DNA of 64,000 nucleotides, taken from the NCBI RefSeq assembly GCF_900465345.1, contig NZ_UEGO01000036.1:25831-89830 (forward strand), written 5' to 3'. The position numbers were made by a program, and so were the translations under genes. Under the pieces are notes generated by a model, which saw only the letters and a list, made by a program, of their open reading frames with translations, was not told the DNA's origin and searched no databases. Positions 33,850 through 43,716 of the stretch are shown here, in pieces. Source of the DNA: Asaia bogorensis. GTDB taxonomy: Bacteria > Pseudomonadota > Alphaproteobacteria > Acetobacterales > Acetobacteraceae. Position 1 is the first letter of the stretch; every line of letters begins with the position of its first letter.

Positions 33850-36738
33850 ATGCCTGATTCCAAAAGCCAAGATCCTCAGGACCGTTATCGCGACACGGTC
33901 TTTCTGCCCCGTACCAGCTTCCCGATGCGTGGCAATCTGCCGACGCGTGAGCCGGAAATTCTGGCGCGCTGGGAGTCGATGGGGCTGGATGAGAGCATTA
34001 TCGAGGCAGGCAAAGGCAAGCCGGTTTTCACCCTGCATGATGGCCCGCCCTATGCAAACGGTCACCTGCATATCGGTCACGCCCTGAACAAGATCAACAA
34101 GGATGTGATCAACCGCGCCCAGCGCATGAATGGCGCCCGCGTGCGCTACGTGCCTGGCTGGGATTGTCATGGTCTGCCGATCGAATGGCGTGTCGAGGAA
34201 GAATACCGCAAGGCAGGCAAGAACAAGGACGATGTGCCTGTTCTGCAGTTCCGCGCCGAATGTCGCGAGTACGCGCGTCGCTGGCTCGACATCCAGGCCG
34301 AGGAATTCAAGCGTCTGGGCGTGCAGGGCGAGTGGAAGAACCGCTACGCCACCATGGATTTTTCATCCGAATCTGCCATCGTGGGCGAGATCGGCAAGTT
34401 CCTGCTGAATGGCGGACTGTATCGCGGCCTGCGCCCGGTCATGTGGAGCCCGGTCGAGAAGACAGCGCTCGCTGAAGCCGAGATCGAATATCACGACATC
34501 ACCTCCACCACGATCCATGTGGCCTTCCCCATCGAGGCAGATCCGACGCCCGGTCAGGCTCTTCAGGGGGCTTCTGCGGTTATCTGGACCACTACGCCCT
34601 GGACGATTCCGGCCAATCGCGCCATCGCCTATGGGCCTGAAATTGCCTATGTCGTGCTGCGTGCCGACATCATGGAAGAGAACAGCCTCGTTGCTCCCGG
34701 CTCACGTTTCCTGGTCGCCGAAGAGCGCGTAAGCGATTTCTGCAAGCAGGCCGGTATCCAGGACCATCACATTCTCTACACCCTGCCCGGCGAGGCGCTC
34801 GAGGGCACGATCTGTGCCCACCCGCTGCGTGGCTGTGGCTATGAGTTTGACGTGCCGATGCTGCCCGGCGAGTTCGTGACGACCGATGCCGGTACGGGCC
34901 TTGTGCACATGGCCCCGGCTCATGGTCAGGACGATTTCCTGCTGACACGCCAGTACGGCATTGAAGTGCCCGAACTGGTGCAGGATGACGGTACCTATGC
35001 GCCGTGGGTTCCACATTTTGCCGGTATCCATGTGTTCAAGGCGGCTGACCCGGTCTGCAATGCCCTGACCGAGGCGGCGCAGCGCTGGGCTGCCAATGGC
35101 GATGCCGCTGCGGGCCTCGTGGCCCGGTCGAGCATCGTGCACTCCTATCCGCATTCATGGCGCTCGCGTAAGCCGATCATTTTCCGCGCCACCCCACAGT
35201 GGTTCATTCGTATGGATGGTGATCAGGCCCTGCGTCGCAAGGCGCTGGATGCGCTGGCAGATGTCACCTTCGTGCCGGAGGCCGCACGCAACCGCCTCAC
35301 CTCCATGATCGAGCAGCGTCCTGACTGGTGCATCAGTCGCCAGCGTGCCTGGGGCGTGCCGATTGCCGTTTTTGTTGAAAAGAGCACGGGCGAGGTGCTG
35401 CGCGATCCCGCAGTCATGCAGCGTATCGTGGATGCCATGGCCGAGCACGGTGCCGATATCTGGTACAGCGCTGACCCCGCCACCTTCCTGGGTGAGGGAC
35501 GTGACCCCGCGCAATACGAACAGGTGTTCGACATCGTCGATGTCTGGTTTGAAAGCGGCTCGACCCATAGCTTCGTGCTGGGTCAGGACGGTCTGAACTT
35601 CCCAGCCGATCTCTACCTTGAGGGCTCCGATCAGCATCGCGGCTGGTTCCAGTCCTCGCTGCTCGAGAGCGTCGGCACACGTGGCGTGGCCCCCATGAAG
35701 GCCATCGTCACCAACGGCTTCGTGCTCGATGAGCAGGGCCGCAAGATGTCGAAGTCGCTGGGCAATGTGATTGCCCCCAAGGAAGTGACCGACAAGCTGG
35801 GCGCGGATATCCTTCGTCTTTGGGTTGTCAATTCCGACAGCAACGAAGACCTGCGTATCGGTAACGAGATCCTCAAGCAGCAGGGTGAGCTTTATCGTCG
35901 GCTGCGTAACACGCTGCGCTGGCTGCTGGGCGCGCTGGACGGGTTTACCCCTGAAGAGGCGGTACCTTTCGAGCAGCTTCCCGAGCTGGAGCGCTATATC
36001 CTGCATCGCCTGAGCGATCTGGGTGGTCTTCTCAAGCAGGCGGTCCAGACCCATCAATGGGTGGGCGTGTATCCGATGCTGCACGGGTTCTGCACGACCG
36101 ATCTTTCGGCTTTCTATTTCGATGTGCGCAAGGATGCGCTCTATTGCGATGCGCCGTCCTCACTGCGTCGTCGTGCTGCCCGCACCGTGCTCGATATCCT
36201 GCATCGCGCCCTTGCCACCTGGCTTGCGCCGGTTCTGGTTTTCACGGCTGAAGAAGCCTGGACATCGCGCTTTGGCGAAGAGAGTTCGGTGCATCTGCAG
36301 GCATTCCTGGAGCCCGATCCCGCATGGCATGATGTGGCACTTGGCGAGCGCTGGAACCAGATTCGTGCGCTGCGCCGTGTCATCACGACCGAGCTTGAGG
36401 GTGCGCGTCGGGGTGGTGTGATCGGCTCGTCTCTCGAAGCCCGTCTCAGCCTGCCCCTGACCGAGCAGGAACAGGCCGTGTTCGGCGACGTCGACTGGGC
36501 CGAACTCGCCATTGTCTCGCAGGCCGATATCCAGCTCCTGACCAATGTGCCGTCGCTCTATATCGATGACAGCGCCACCACCGAGCACGAGGGCGTTGTC
36601 AGCGCTCATCCGGGGCCGGGTGTGGGCGAGGCAGAGGGCAGCAAGTGCCTGCGTTGCTGGCGTGTGCTGCCCGAAGTCGGGAGCCAGACGGCCCATCCGG
36701 GTCTTTGCCTGCGTTGTAGCGATGTGGTGACAGCGTGA
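33850..36738 (+). CDS. ileS: Isoleucyl-tRNA synthetase
   Basis: A 962-residue class I synthetase that charges tRNA-Ile. HIGH signature: YANGHLHIGHALNK; KMSKS signature: QGRKMSKSLGNVI. The editing domain region is seen around residues 250-420 (WTTTPWTIPANRAIAYGPE). The C-terminal zinc finger is CLRCWRVLPEVG and LCLRC (CxxC pairs). The length is typical of bacterial IleRS. Overlaps lspA as GTGA. Confidence 0.97.
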   Translation: MPDSKSQDPQDRYRDTVFLPRTSFPMRGNLPTREPEILARWESMGLDESIIEAGKGKPVFTLHDGPPYANGHLHIGHALNKINKDVINRAQRMNGARVRYVPGWDCHGLPIEWRVEEEYRKAGKNKDDVPVLQFRAECREYARRWLDIQAEEFKRLGVQGEWKNRYATMDFSSESAIVGEIGKFLLNGGLYRGLRPVMWSPVEKTALAEAEIEYHDITSTTIHVAFPIEADPTPGQALQGASAVIWTTTPWTIPANRAIAYGPEIAYVVLRADIMEENSLVAPGSRFLVAEERVSDFCKQAGIQDHHILYTLPGEALEGTICAHPLRGCGYEFDVPMLPGEFVTTDAGTGLVHMAPAHGQDDFLLTRQYGIEVPELVQDDGTYAPWVPHFAGIHVFKAADPVCNALTEAAQRWAANGDAAAGLVARSSIVHSYPHSWRSRKPIIFRATPQWFIRMDGDQALRRKALDALADVTFVPEAARNRLTSMIEQRPDWCISRQRAWGVPIAVFVEKSTGEVLRDPAVMQRIVDAMAEHGADIWYSADPATFLGEGRDPAQYEQVFDIVDVWFESGSTHSFVLGQDGLNFPADLYLEGSDQHRGWFQSSLLESVGTRGVAPMKAIVTNGFVLDEQGRKMSKSLGNVIAPKEVTDKLGADILRLWVVNSDSNEDLRIGNEILKQQGELYRRLRNTLRWLLGALDGFTPEEAVPFEQLPELERYILHRLSDLGGLLKQAVQTHQWVGVYPMLHGFCTTDLSAFYFDVRKDALYCDAPSSLRRRAARTVLDILHRALATWLAPVLVFTAEEAWTSRFGEESSVHLQAFLEPDPAWHDVALGERWNQIRALRRVITTELEGARRGGVIGSSLEARLSLPLTEQEQAVFGDVDWAELAIVSQADIQLLTNVPSLYIDDSATTEHEGVVSAHPGPGVGEAEGSKCLRCWRVLPEVGSQTAHPGLCLRCSDVVTA

Positions 36739-37316
36739 AATCAGCCAAAGTCACGCTCTCGTTCGGCCGACCGGCAACCTTGCTGGCCGGTCTGGCAGCG
36801 TTCATCATCGTGCTTTGCGCCGATCAGGGCAGCAAATGGTGGATCCTGAACGTCTTTGACCTTCCCGCAAAAGGGAGCGTGGTCATTGCGCCGGGGCTGA
36901 ATTTCACGATGGTGTGGAACCACGCCGTGACGTTTGGGATGCTCGGCGGTGTCGGCCGTTACGGGCCGTTGCTGTTTTGCACAGTGGCCCTCGTCGCCGT
37001 GTTGGCCCTGCTATGGCAGACATTGCGTACGTCGCGCATGGTCGTGGCCATCGCCTCGGCTGCCATTGCCGGCGGCGCGGTCGGGAATGTCATCGACCGT
37101 ATGCGCTTTGGCGCTGTGGTCGATTTCATTCATGTCCATGCCTATGGCTGGAGCTGGTATGTTTTCAACGTTGCCGATTCGGCCATTGATTGTGGTGTGG
37201 TTGCCTGGGTGATCGACTCCATTCTGGCAGATCGTCGCCAATCAGCTTCCAGCGGAAAGCCCTCACCTGTTTCGGGTAGCGCCTCCGATCACGGTTCGGT
37301 ACATCGCGAGCATTGA
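36735..37316 (+). CDS. lspA: Lipoprotein signal peptidase
   Basis: A 193-residue inner-membrane aspartic protease that cleaves prolipoprotein signal peptides. Four membrane segments are visible. The catalytic aspartates are in NVIDRMRFGAVVDFIHVH and FNVADSAIDCGV. The GTG at 36735 overlaps the ileS stop, giving the common ileS-lspA coupling. Length is slightly over the usual 160-170 because of a basic C-terminal tail. Confidence 0.95.
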   Translation: MKSAKVTLSFGRPATLLAGLAAFIIVLCADQGSKWWILNVFDLPAKGSVVIAPGLNFTMVWNHAVTFGMLGGVGRYGPLLFCTVALVAVLALLWQTLRTSRMVVAIASAAIAGGAVGNVIDRMRFGAVVDFIHVHAYGWSWYVFNVADSAIDCGVVAWVIDSILADRRQSASSGKPSPVSGSASDHGSVHREH

Positions 37317-37326
37317 TCTCTTGTCG

Positions 37327-37896
37327 ATGCCGAAACGCTCATTTAGGATCGGGTCCGATATGGCTCAGCTCTCCCTTCCGTCCGTCCTCCGCGTCCTGCC
37401 GGTTCTCGGCCTGACAGCGCTCCTTCCGGCCTGCTCCGGCTCTGACGTCTCGCGCGCGTTCGGTCTCGAACGCTCGATGCCGGATGAGTATACGGTCACG
37501 ACCCGTGCGCCCCTCTCGATGCCGCCGTCAGAGCAGCTGAGCCTGCCAGGACAGGGTGACCATACGGCGGAGGAAAACCCCCGTATCCAGGCGCTTGAAA
37601 CGCTCTCGCCCAATGCGGCTCTGCACCCCACTTCCGGCAGCAACAGCGCCGGTCAGCAGGCTCTGCTCGGTCAGGTCGATCAGGCATCGAAGGCCCCCAA
37701 CAATGCCGAGCTCGGCGCTGCCGGTGCGGGTCTGACCGATGAACTCATGTTCTGGCGTGGTGGCAATGCAGGCAGCGTTGTCGATAGCGAGGCAGAAAAC
37801 CGTCGCATCCAGCGTGCTTCTGCCCTGGGTCAGAACCCCTCCACCGGTGCCACGCCTACCAAGAAGTCGAAGAGCGCATTCCTCGGCGTCTTCTGA
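37327..37896 (+). CDS. DUF3035 family lipoprotein
   Basis: A 189-residue putative outer-membrane or periplasmic lipoprotein. The lipobox is in VLGLTALLPACSGSD, and FGLERSMPDEYTVTTRAPL matches the DUF3035 pattern. The tail is Ser/Gly/Asn/Gln-rich. Start is uncertain: ATG 37327 keeps a basic N-terminus; ATG 37360 has AGGA 11 bases upstream and removes it; a TTG at 37321 is also in frame. It follows lspA in the same operon, an arrangement that suits a lipoprotein. Confidence 0.82.
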   Translation: MPKRSFRIGSDMAQLSLPSVLRVLPVLGLTALLPACSGSDVSRAFGLERSMPDEYTVTTRAPLSMPPSEQLSLPGQGDHTAEENPRIQALETLSPNAALHPTSGSNSAGQQALLGQVDQASKAPNNAELGAAGAGLTDELMFWRGGNAGSVVDSEAENRRIQRASALGQNPSTGATPTKKSKSAFLGVF

Positions 37897-37905
37897 TGCC
37901 TGGTC

Positions 37906-39786
37906 ATGACGCCGTCTGAGCGCCCCCAGCTTCAGCCCAAATTACGCCGCCTTTCCAGCCATGTGATCGATCTGATCGCGGCAGGCGAGGTGGTGGAGCG
38001 CCCGGCTGCTGCCCTGAAGGAGCTGGTCGAGAATGCGCTCGATGCCGGCGCAACCCGTATCGAGGTGGCTCTGGCCAGCGGCGGATGCGACCGCATCGAG
38101 GTTCTCGATAACGGTTGTGGCATGTCGCCCGATGACATGCTCATGGCTGTCGAGCGACACTGCACCTCCAAATTATCCGATGAGACACTGACCCGTATCG
38201 TCACGCTGGGCTTTCGTGGTGAGGCCTTGCCCTCCATAGGTGCCACAGCCAGACTGAGCCTGACCTCACGGCCGCATGATGCCGATACCGCGTGGCAATT
38301 GCGCCTTGAGGGAGGCGTCCTGACCCCCCCATCTCCCGCACCCGGTGCGCCGGGAACTCGCGTGGTGGTGGCCGATCTGTTCTTTGCCACGCCCGCACGA
38401 CGCAAGTTCCTCAAATCTGCCCGCGTGGAGGGCAGCCATGCCGAGTCCGTGATGCGCCGACTGGCACTGTCTGCCCCGCATTGTGCCATGCGTTTCACTC
38501 TGGATGAGCGTCTGGTTTTCGACTTCCCCGCCCATTCGACCATCGCCCGCGTTCAGGCGGTTCTGGGTGAAAGCGACTCCCTGATCGCACTGGATGAGGA
38601 GCGCAATGGCCTGCATCTGAGCGGTTTCATCTGTGGGCCTGCGGCCACGCGGGCCACGGCAGCCGCCCAGTTTCTGGTCGTGAATAACCGCCCCGTTGCT
38701 GATCCGCTGATGAAGACGGCCATACGTGTCGCCTATCGTCCTGTCATCGAACCGGGACGTCATCCTGTTCTGGCGCTCCACCTGCAACTGCCTCATGACC
38801 GCGTCGATGTGAACGTGCACCCGTCCAAGACCGAACTGCGTTTTGCCGATGAGGCCGATGTGCGCGGTCTGATGATCGGTGCCATGCAACGCGCTCTGGG
38901 GCACGGTGCGGGTGAGGGCGGCGTGAGGATACGTTTTGCCGCCCCGTCGCGTCAGGCCATCCACTATCCACCGCCCGACCCAGTGCGCCTGACTCCAGGT
39001 TTTCTGGCAAGCCATGCCGCGCTCACCGGGAATGGCGCTCCCACGGCAACGGAGTCTGTCAGCCCGTATGGTGGCTTTCAAGAGCCGGACAGTCCTCGCG
39101 ATGACCGCTCACCTGTCGCGTCGCTGGCTGCATTCGAGCCGTCATCCCGCCCGCTGGTTCAACCAGATGCCGCTCAAATGGCGCGCTTTCCGCTCGGCGC
39201 GCCGGTCGCACAGGTTTTTGATACCTATATCCTCGCTGTTGGTCAGGATGGTGATCTGATCCTTGTCGATCAGCACGCCGCCCATGAACGTCTGACTCAT
39301 GAGAAATTGCTGGCTCAGTACACGAGTGGGTCGCTCAAGGCGCAGCGCCTCCTGCTTCCCGAGGTCATCGACCTGCCGCCCGGTCAGGCGGGCCGACTTA
39401 TGGAGTGGAAAGGGGCGCTCGAGGCGCTGGGACTGGAGATCGAATCCTTCGGGGGAGGCAGCGTGCTGCTGCGCACCATGCCCGTACTGCTTCAGGGCGG
39501 TGACGGGAGCGCCCTGCTGCGCGATCTTTCCGAAGAACTGGCGGCAGACCCCGACCTGACGCCGGGTGACAGCGCAGCCCTGGAGCGTCGTATCGATGCT
39601 GTGATTGCCCGCATGGCGTGCCACGGCAGTATCCGTGCCGGAAGACGGCTACAGCAGGACGAGATGGCGGCGCTTCTGCGACAGATGGAGCAGACGCCGC
39701 GCGCCAGCACGTGCTCGCATGGTCGGCCAACATGGTTACGCCTTGGACGGGACGAGCTGGAAAAGCTATTCGGCCGGATACGCTAA
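37906..39786 (+). CDS. mutL: DNA mismatch repair protein MutL
   Basis: A 626-residue protein. The GHKL ATPase motifs are ELVENALDAGA, DNGCGM and TLGFRGEALPSIGA. The C-terminal part carries DQHAAHERLTHE, which fits the DQHA(X2)E(X4)E endonuclease motif, so this MutL may nick DNA itself, as expected where MutH is absent. It lies nine bases after the DUF3035 gene. Confidence 0.96.
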   Translation: MTPSERPQLQPKLRRLSSHVIDLIAAGEVVERPAAALKELVENALDAGATRIEVALASGGCDRIEVLDNGCGMSPDDMLMAVERHCTSKLSDETLTRIVTLGFRGEALPSIGATARLSLTSRPHDADTAWQLRLEGGVLTPPSPAPGAPGTRVVVADLFFATPARRKFLKSARVEGSHAESVMRRLALSAPHCAMRFTLDERLVFDFPAHSTIARVQAVLGESDSLIALDEERNGLHLSGFICGPAATRATAAAQFLVVNNRPVADPLMKTAIRVAYRPVIEPGRHPVLALHLQLPHDRVDVNVHPSKTELRFADEADVRGLMIGAMQRALGHGAGEGGVRIRFAAPSRQAIHYPPPDPVRLTPGFLASHAALTGNGAPTATESVSPYGGFQEPDSPRDDRSPVASLAAFEPSSRPLVQPDAAQMARFPLGAPVAQVFDTYILAVGQDGDLILVDQHAAHERLTHEKLLAQYTSGSLKAQRLLLPEVIDLPPGQAGRLMEWKGALEALGLEIESFGGGSVLLRTMPVLLQGGDGSALLRDLSEELAADPDLTPGDSAALERRIDAVIARMACHGSIRAGRRLQQDEMAALLRQMEQTPRASTCSHGRPTWLRLGRDELEKLFGRIR

Positions 39787-39868
39787 ACCGACTCCTGTTC
39801 TCCCCAAACCCAACCCTGCACGCCCTGCCGTTGCGGGGTGCACAGGGCCAGAGGGGAGGGGCAGGGGA

Positions 39869-40603
39869 TCAGGAGGGGCTATGAGCCATCTTGTGACGCT
39901 TGGCGGCAGACGGATGCGTGACTGCTACGACATCACCGGAAACGAACAGGATTGAGTCGACTGCGTTCTGCAGCGCATCGGCAGCCGATTTCGTATCACC
40001 GCCATCCATGAATACCGAAGCGCGGTGCACGTCGCCCGAGATCATTTCCAGCGGTGCCAGAGCCACAACATACTGTACGCTCGTGCCGACAACCTGAAGA
40101 TCCTGATTGACCAGCTTGGTGTCCCCCGCCTTGAGATGCTGGTTCGCACTGGCAAGAGCGGTCTGCTGCGCCGGAGCCAGCGTATCGGTCACGGCATATT
40201 CGCCGCCCACGGGCAGCCAGTGCAGGGGCACGCCGTTGGCGGCAACGCGCTTGGGCATGCCGTGGCTCGGGACAGGTTGCATGGCATCTTCGGCCTTGAT
40301 GAAGGCCTTGCTATCCTTGGCGGCCTTTTCCAGGCGGGCCTCGGCATCGTTGATCAGGCTTTGTGCCTGCCCGTTCTGGTTGTTTGTCAAGGCCTGCTGC
40401 GCCAGAAGGATATTGGCAAATGCCTTCTGCCCGTCCTTGGACAGACGGCCAAAGTCACGGGTGGCGTTCACCTGGTCTGCCTTCATCATGGCAACGCTGC
40501 GAGCAGAGCTATCATCACCGGGGGCGGCGGCAGAAGCCGGCGTAACAGCAAACCCGGCAGACAGTGCAACAATGGCAGCGCCCGCACTCATCAGTCGACG
40601 CAT
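39869..40603 (-). CDS. YfdX family periplasmic protein
   Basis: A 244-residue exported protein. ATG 40603 is the start, with GAGGAG seven bases upstream (the TTG at 40618 lies within that site). The signal peptide ends near TPASAAA. YfdX-type features are SVAMMKADQVNATRDFGRLS, AQQALTNNQNGQAQSLINDAE and PLHWLPVGGEYAVTDT. The family has been linked to acid and antibiotic tolerance in enterobacteria, which would suit an acid-tolerant host, though function is not shown. A hairpin ATCCCG/CGGGAT (40624-40640) lies in its leader. Confidence 0.8.
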   Translation of the reverse strand: MRRLMSAGAAIVALSAGFAVTPASAAAPGDDSSARSVAMMKADQVNATRDFGRLSKDGQKAFANILLAQQALTNNQNGQAQSLINDAEARLEKAAKDSKAFIKAEDAMQPVPSHGMPKRVAANGVPLHWLPVGGEYAVTDTLAPAQQTALASANQHLKAGDTKLVNQDLQVVGTSVQYVVALAPLEMISGDVHRASVFMDGGDTKSAADALQNAVDSILFVSGDVVAVTHPSAAKRHKMAHSPS

Positions 40604-40728
40604 CAGTAATCTCCTCAATACATATCCCGCAAATCGGGATTTCGAGGATCAGAACGATGTCTCGACCGGCTTGTTGCATGACAAGGCCGTTAACACGACG
40701 CCATTATCACCCGGCTGTTCGTGTTTCT

Positions 40729-41634
40729 TCAGGTGGGGGGAACGGTTTCACCATCCGGAGGGGGCTTGCGCGAGGTCAGAACATTGCCTGCCGAAGCCCC
40801 CGCAATGCACAGCACCCCCATCCATCGCGCCACGGAGAGTGACTCACCCAGCAGCAGGAGGCCGGAAATGGAACCCAGTACGGGCTCCAGGCTGAGGAGA
40901 ATACCCAGATCGCGCGGCCCAAGGCGCCGCATGGCCATCATGTCGAGAATATATGGCACAGCGGAGGAGAGAACCGCCACACCCACGGCCTGCATCCCCT
41001 GATGCGGATGCGTGATGGCAGGAGAGATGGCCGGTATCAGCCAGGGCAGCAGCAGGATGCCCGCTGTGGTCATTCCCAGTGTCGTGGCCTGTGCCGCAGG
41101 CATGACACGTCCGATACGTGTTCCTGTCAGGATATAGACGACCCAGCCAACGGCGCTGGTGAGCGCTGCGATCACGCCAATCGGGTCCAGATGGCCTTCC
41201 ACATGGTCGGGGCGCAGCAGCAGATAGAGGCCACCCAGAACCATACCCGCCCACAGCAGATCGAGCAGGCGACGTGAGCCGATAAGCGCAAGCGAAAGCG
41301 GTCCCATGAACTCGAAGGCAACGACGAGACCAAGCGGCAGTCGCACCAGAGCAATATAGAACGCGAAATTCATGACAGCCATCGAGGCGCCATAAGGCAG
41401 CAGCAGCTTCCACATGCCCGGCTTGAGCACGGACGGGCCGGGTCGCATGACGGTGAGCAGAATGACGGCGGCCAGACAGACGCGTAGCCCCACCATACCT
41501 TCCGCACCGAAGAGCGGAAACAGACTCTTGGCGAGCGCCGCGCCAACCTGAAAGGAGGAAATTCCACCAATCAGAAGGGCAAGGCCACCGAGTTTGTCGA
41601 GACGGGTTGAAGTGGGGTGATCGAAAGCAGCCAT
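40729..41634 (-). CDS. EamA-family transporter, RhtA-like
   Basis: A 301-residue inner-membrane protein with about ten hydrophobic helices in two repeated halves. The pattern FYIALVRLPLGLVVAFEFMG and SLEPVLGSISGLLLLGESLS is typical of EamA/DMT exporters of the RhtA type. Homologues export threonine, homoserine or related metabolites; no substrate can be fixed here. The start overlaps the parE stop by one base, so it is probably read with parE. Confidence 0.82.
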   Translation of the reverse strand: MAAFDHPTSTRLDKLGGLALLIGGISSFQVGAALAKSLFPLFGAEGMVGLRVCLAAVILLTVMRPGPSVLKPGMWKLLLPYGASMAVMNFAFYIALVRLPLGLVVAFEFMGPLSLALIGSRRLLDLLWAGMVLGGLYLLLRPDHVEGHLDPIGVIAALTSAVGWVVYILTGTRIGRVMPAAQATTLGMTTAGILLLPWLIPAISPAITHPHQGMQAVGVAVLSSAVPYILDMMAMRRLGPRDLGILLSLEPVLGSISGLLLLGESLSVARWMGVLCIAGASAGNVLTSRKPPPDGETVPPT

Positions 41635-43652
41635 CAGACGTCGAGCAATTCCGCCGTGCGGGCGTGCTCCTGAATGAAGCGAAAGCGCAGCTCAGGCTTG
41701 CGTCCCATGAGGCTTTCCACGCGATCGCTCGTGAGTGCCCTGTCCTCAGGCGGGGTGACAACCCGCAGCAGCGTGCGCTTTGCCGGGTCCATGGTTGTCT
41801 GCTTCAGATCCTTCACGGGCATTTCGCCAAGCCCCTTGAATCGCGAGATCTCGACCTTCGCGCCTTGTTTGAAGTCGCGCTTGAGGCGGCGCACGCGGTC
41901 ATCATCATCCATCGCATAGATGGTCTTGGCCCCATGCGTCAGGCGATAGAGCGGCGGCTGGGCGAGGTAGAGATGGCCCTTGCGCACCAGATCGGGCATT
42001 TCGCGGTAGAAGAAGGTCATGAGCAGAGACGCGATATGTGCCCCATCCACGTCAGCATCGGTCATGATGATCACGCGTCCATAGCGCAGTCGGGCGACAT
42101 CGAAGCTGGAGCCCGATCCACAGCCAAGCGCCTCGACCAGATCGCGTAGTTCCTGATTGGCCTTGAGCTTGTCCGCCGTAGCCGAGGCTACATTGAGAAT
42201 CTTGCCACGCAGCGGCAGCACCGCCTGCGTTTCACGATCGCGGGCCTGACGGGCTGAACCACCAGCCGAGTCGCCCTCGACTAGAAAGATTTCGGTGTCG
42301 GCGGCGTTTTCGCGCGTGCAGTCTGTCAGCTTGCCGGGCAGGCGCAGGCGACGCGTGGCGCTCTTGCGCGGCGTGTCCTTGGTTTCGCGTCGGCGCAGAC
42401 GCTCCTCGGCGCGCTCGATGATGAAAGCCAGAAGGTTATCCGCCTGAGCCGGGTTGCCGCCCAGCCAGTGATCGAGCCGGTCGCGCAAGGCGCCCTCAAC
42501 GAGGCGGCTGGCCTCCTGCGTTGTCAGCTTTTCCTTGGTCTGGCCCTGAAAATGCGGGTCGCGAATAAAGACCGAGAGCTTGACCGCCAGCGCACCGAGC
42601 GCATCTTCCGCCGTTACTGCCGCCGCACGCTTCATGTTGCGGCTCTCACCCCAGGCGCGCAGCCCCTTGACGAGGGCCGATCTGAAACCAGCCTCATGCG
42701 TACCGCCCTGAGGGGTTGGAATGGTATTGCAATAGGAGGTCATGCTCGACGCTCCCTGCTCCAGAAATGCCACGGCCCATTCCAGCTTGCCCCCGGTCCG
42801 ACCATCAGCGGCCTGGGGCAACTCTGCCTCGCCCGCCCAGACCGGTGCCAGCAGGGCGGGGCTGGCACCCAGCTCTGCATTCAGGCTGTCTGCCAGGCCA
42901 TTGGGAAAGTGAATGATCGCCTCGGCCGGTATCTCGTCCCCTGCCTTTAGCAGCGAGGGATCGACACTCCACCGGATCGTGACGCCGCGGAATAGCGCCG
43001 CCTTGGAGCAGCAAAGGCGATAGAGCCGCAGCGGGGAGAAGCTGAGCCCACCGAAAATCTCGGGATCGGGCGAGAAGCGTATGGTGGTCCCCCGGCGGTT
43101 GGGCGCATTGCCAACCTGCTGCAGGGGCGTCACCGGCTTGCCGCGGGCGTAATCCTGACGCCATAGCAGCTTTTCGCGAGCAACCTCGACTTCGAGCCGG
43201 TCCGAGAGGGCATTGACCACCGATGAGCCAACGCCGTGCAGACCGCCTGACGTGTCATAGGCCTTGCCCGAAAACTTGCCGCCAGCATGGAGCGTGGTGA
43301 AAATCACCTCCAGGGCTGAGCGGTCGCGAAATTTGGGATGGGGATCGACCGGGATGCCACGACCATTGTCGCGCACCATCAACAAACGGGGGCCCTCGAG
43401 GGCGAGGTCGATGACGCTGGCATGGCCTGCCACGGCCTCATCCATCGCATTGTCGAGAATTTCAGACGCGAGATGATGATAGGCTGTATCGTCGGTCCCG
43501 CCGATATACATGCCCGGGCGCCGTCTGACCGGTTCGAGCCCTTCAAGGACTTCAATCTGGTCAGCGCCATAATTATCCGGCACGGGGGCCTGCGCGGCCT
43601 TTCTAGGCCGACGCACGGGCTTTTCATCGCTCTTGAAGAGGTCGTCGTTCAT
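41634..43652 (-). CDS. parE: DNA topoisomerase IV subunit B
   Basis: A 672-residue GHKL ATPase subunit that decatenates daughter chromosomes with ParC. Motifs: EILDNAMDEAV, VRDNGRGIPV, SGGLHGVGSSVVNALS, then TOPRIM motifs EGDSAGGSARQARDR and MTDADVDGAHIASLL. The ending ALTSDRVESLMGRKPELRF fits the ParE C-terminus. Start ATG 43652; parC is not in the window. Confidence 0.95.
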   Translation of the reverse strand: MNDDLFKSDEKPVRRPRKAAQAPVPDNYGADQIEVLEGLEPVRRRPGMYIGGTDDTAYHHLASEILDNAMDEAVAGHASVIDLALEGPRLLMVRDNGRGIPVDPHPKFRDRSALEVIFTTLHAGGKFSGKAYDTSGGLHGVGSSVVNALSDRLEVEVAREKLLWRQDYARGKPVTPLQQVGNAPNRRGTTIRFSPDPEIFGGLSFSPLRLYRLCCSKAALFRGVTIRWSVDPSLLKAGDEIPAEAIIHFPNGLADSLNAELGASPALLAPVWAGEAELPQAADGRTGGKLEWAVAFLEQGASSMTSYCNTIPTPQGGTHEAGFRSALVKGLRAWGESRNMKRAAAVTAEDALGALAVKLSVFIRDPHFQGQTKEKLTTQEASRLVEGALRDRLDHWLGGNPAQADNLLAFIIERAEERLRRRETKDTPRKSATRRLRLPGKLTDCTRENAADTEIFLVEGDSAGGSARQARDRETQAVLPLRGKILNVASATADKLKANQELRDLVEALGCGSGSSFDVARLRYGRVIIMTDADVDGAHIASLLMTFFYREMPDLVRKGHLYLAQPPLYRLTHGAKTIYAMDDDDRVRRLKRDFKQGAKVEISRFKGLGEMPVKDLKQTTMDPAKRTLLRVVTPPEDRALTSDRVESLMGRKPELRFRFIQEHARTAELLDV

Positions 43653-43716
43653 ATTGCGTTCTTGACGGCCTCGCCGGGGCGTCGTCAAGCGCCCCGTGCA
43701 GGAAGAGGATCAGATT

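Noticed and set aside
35155..36084. 309-codon frame on the - strand opposite ileS
   Set aside because: ileS motifs on the + strand are unambiguous; the antisense frame has none.
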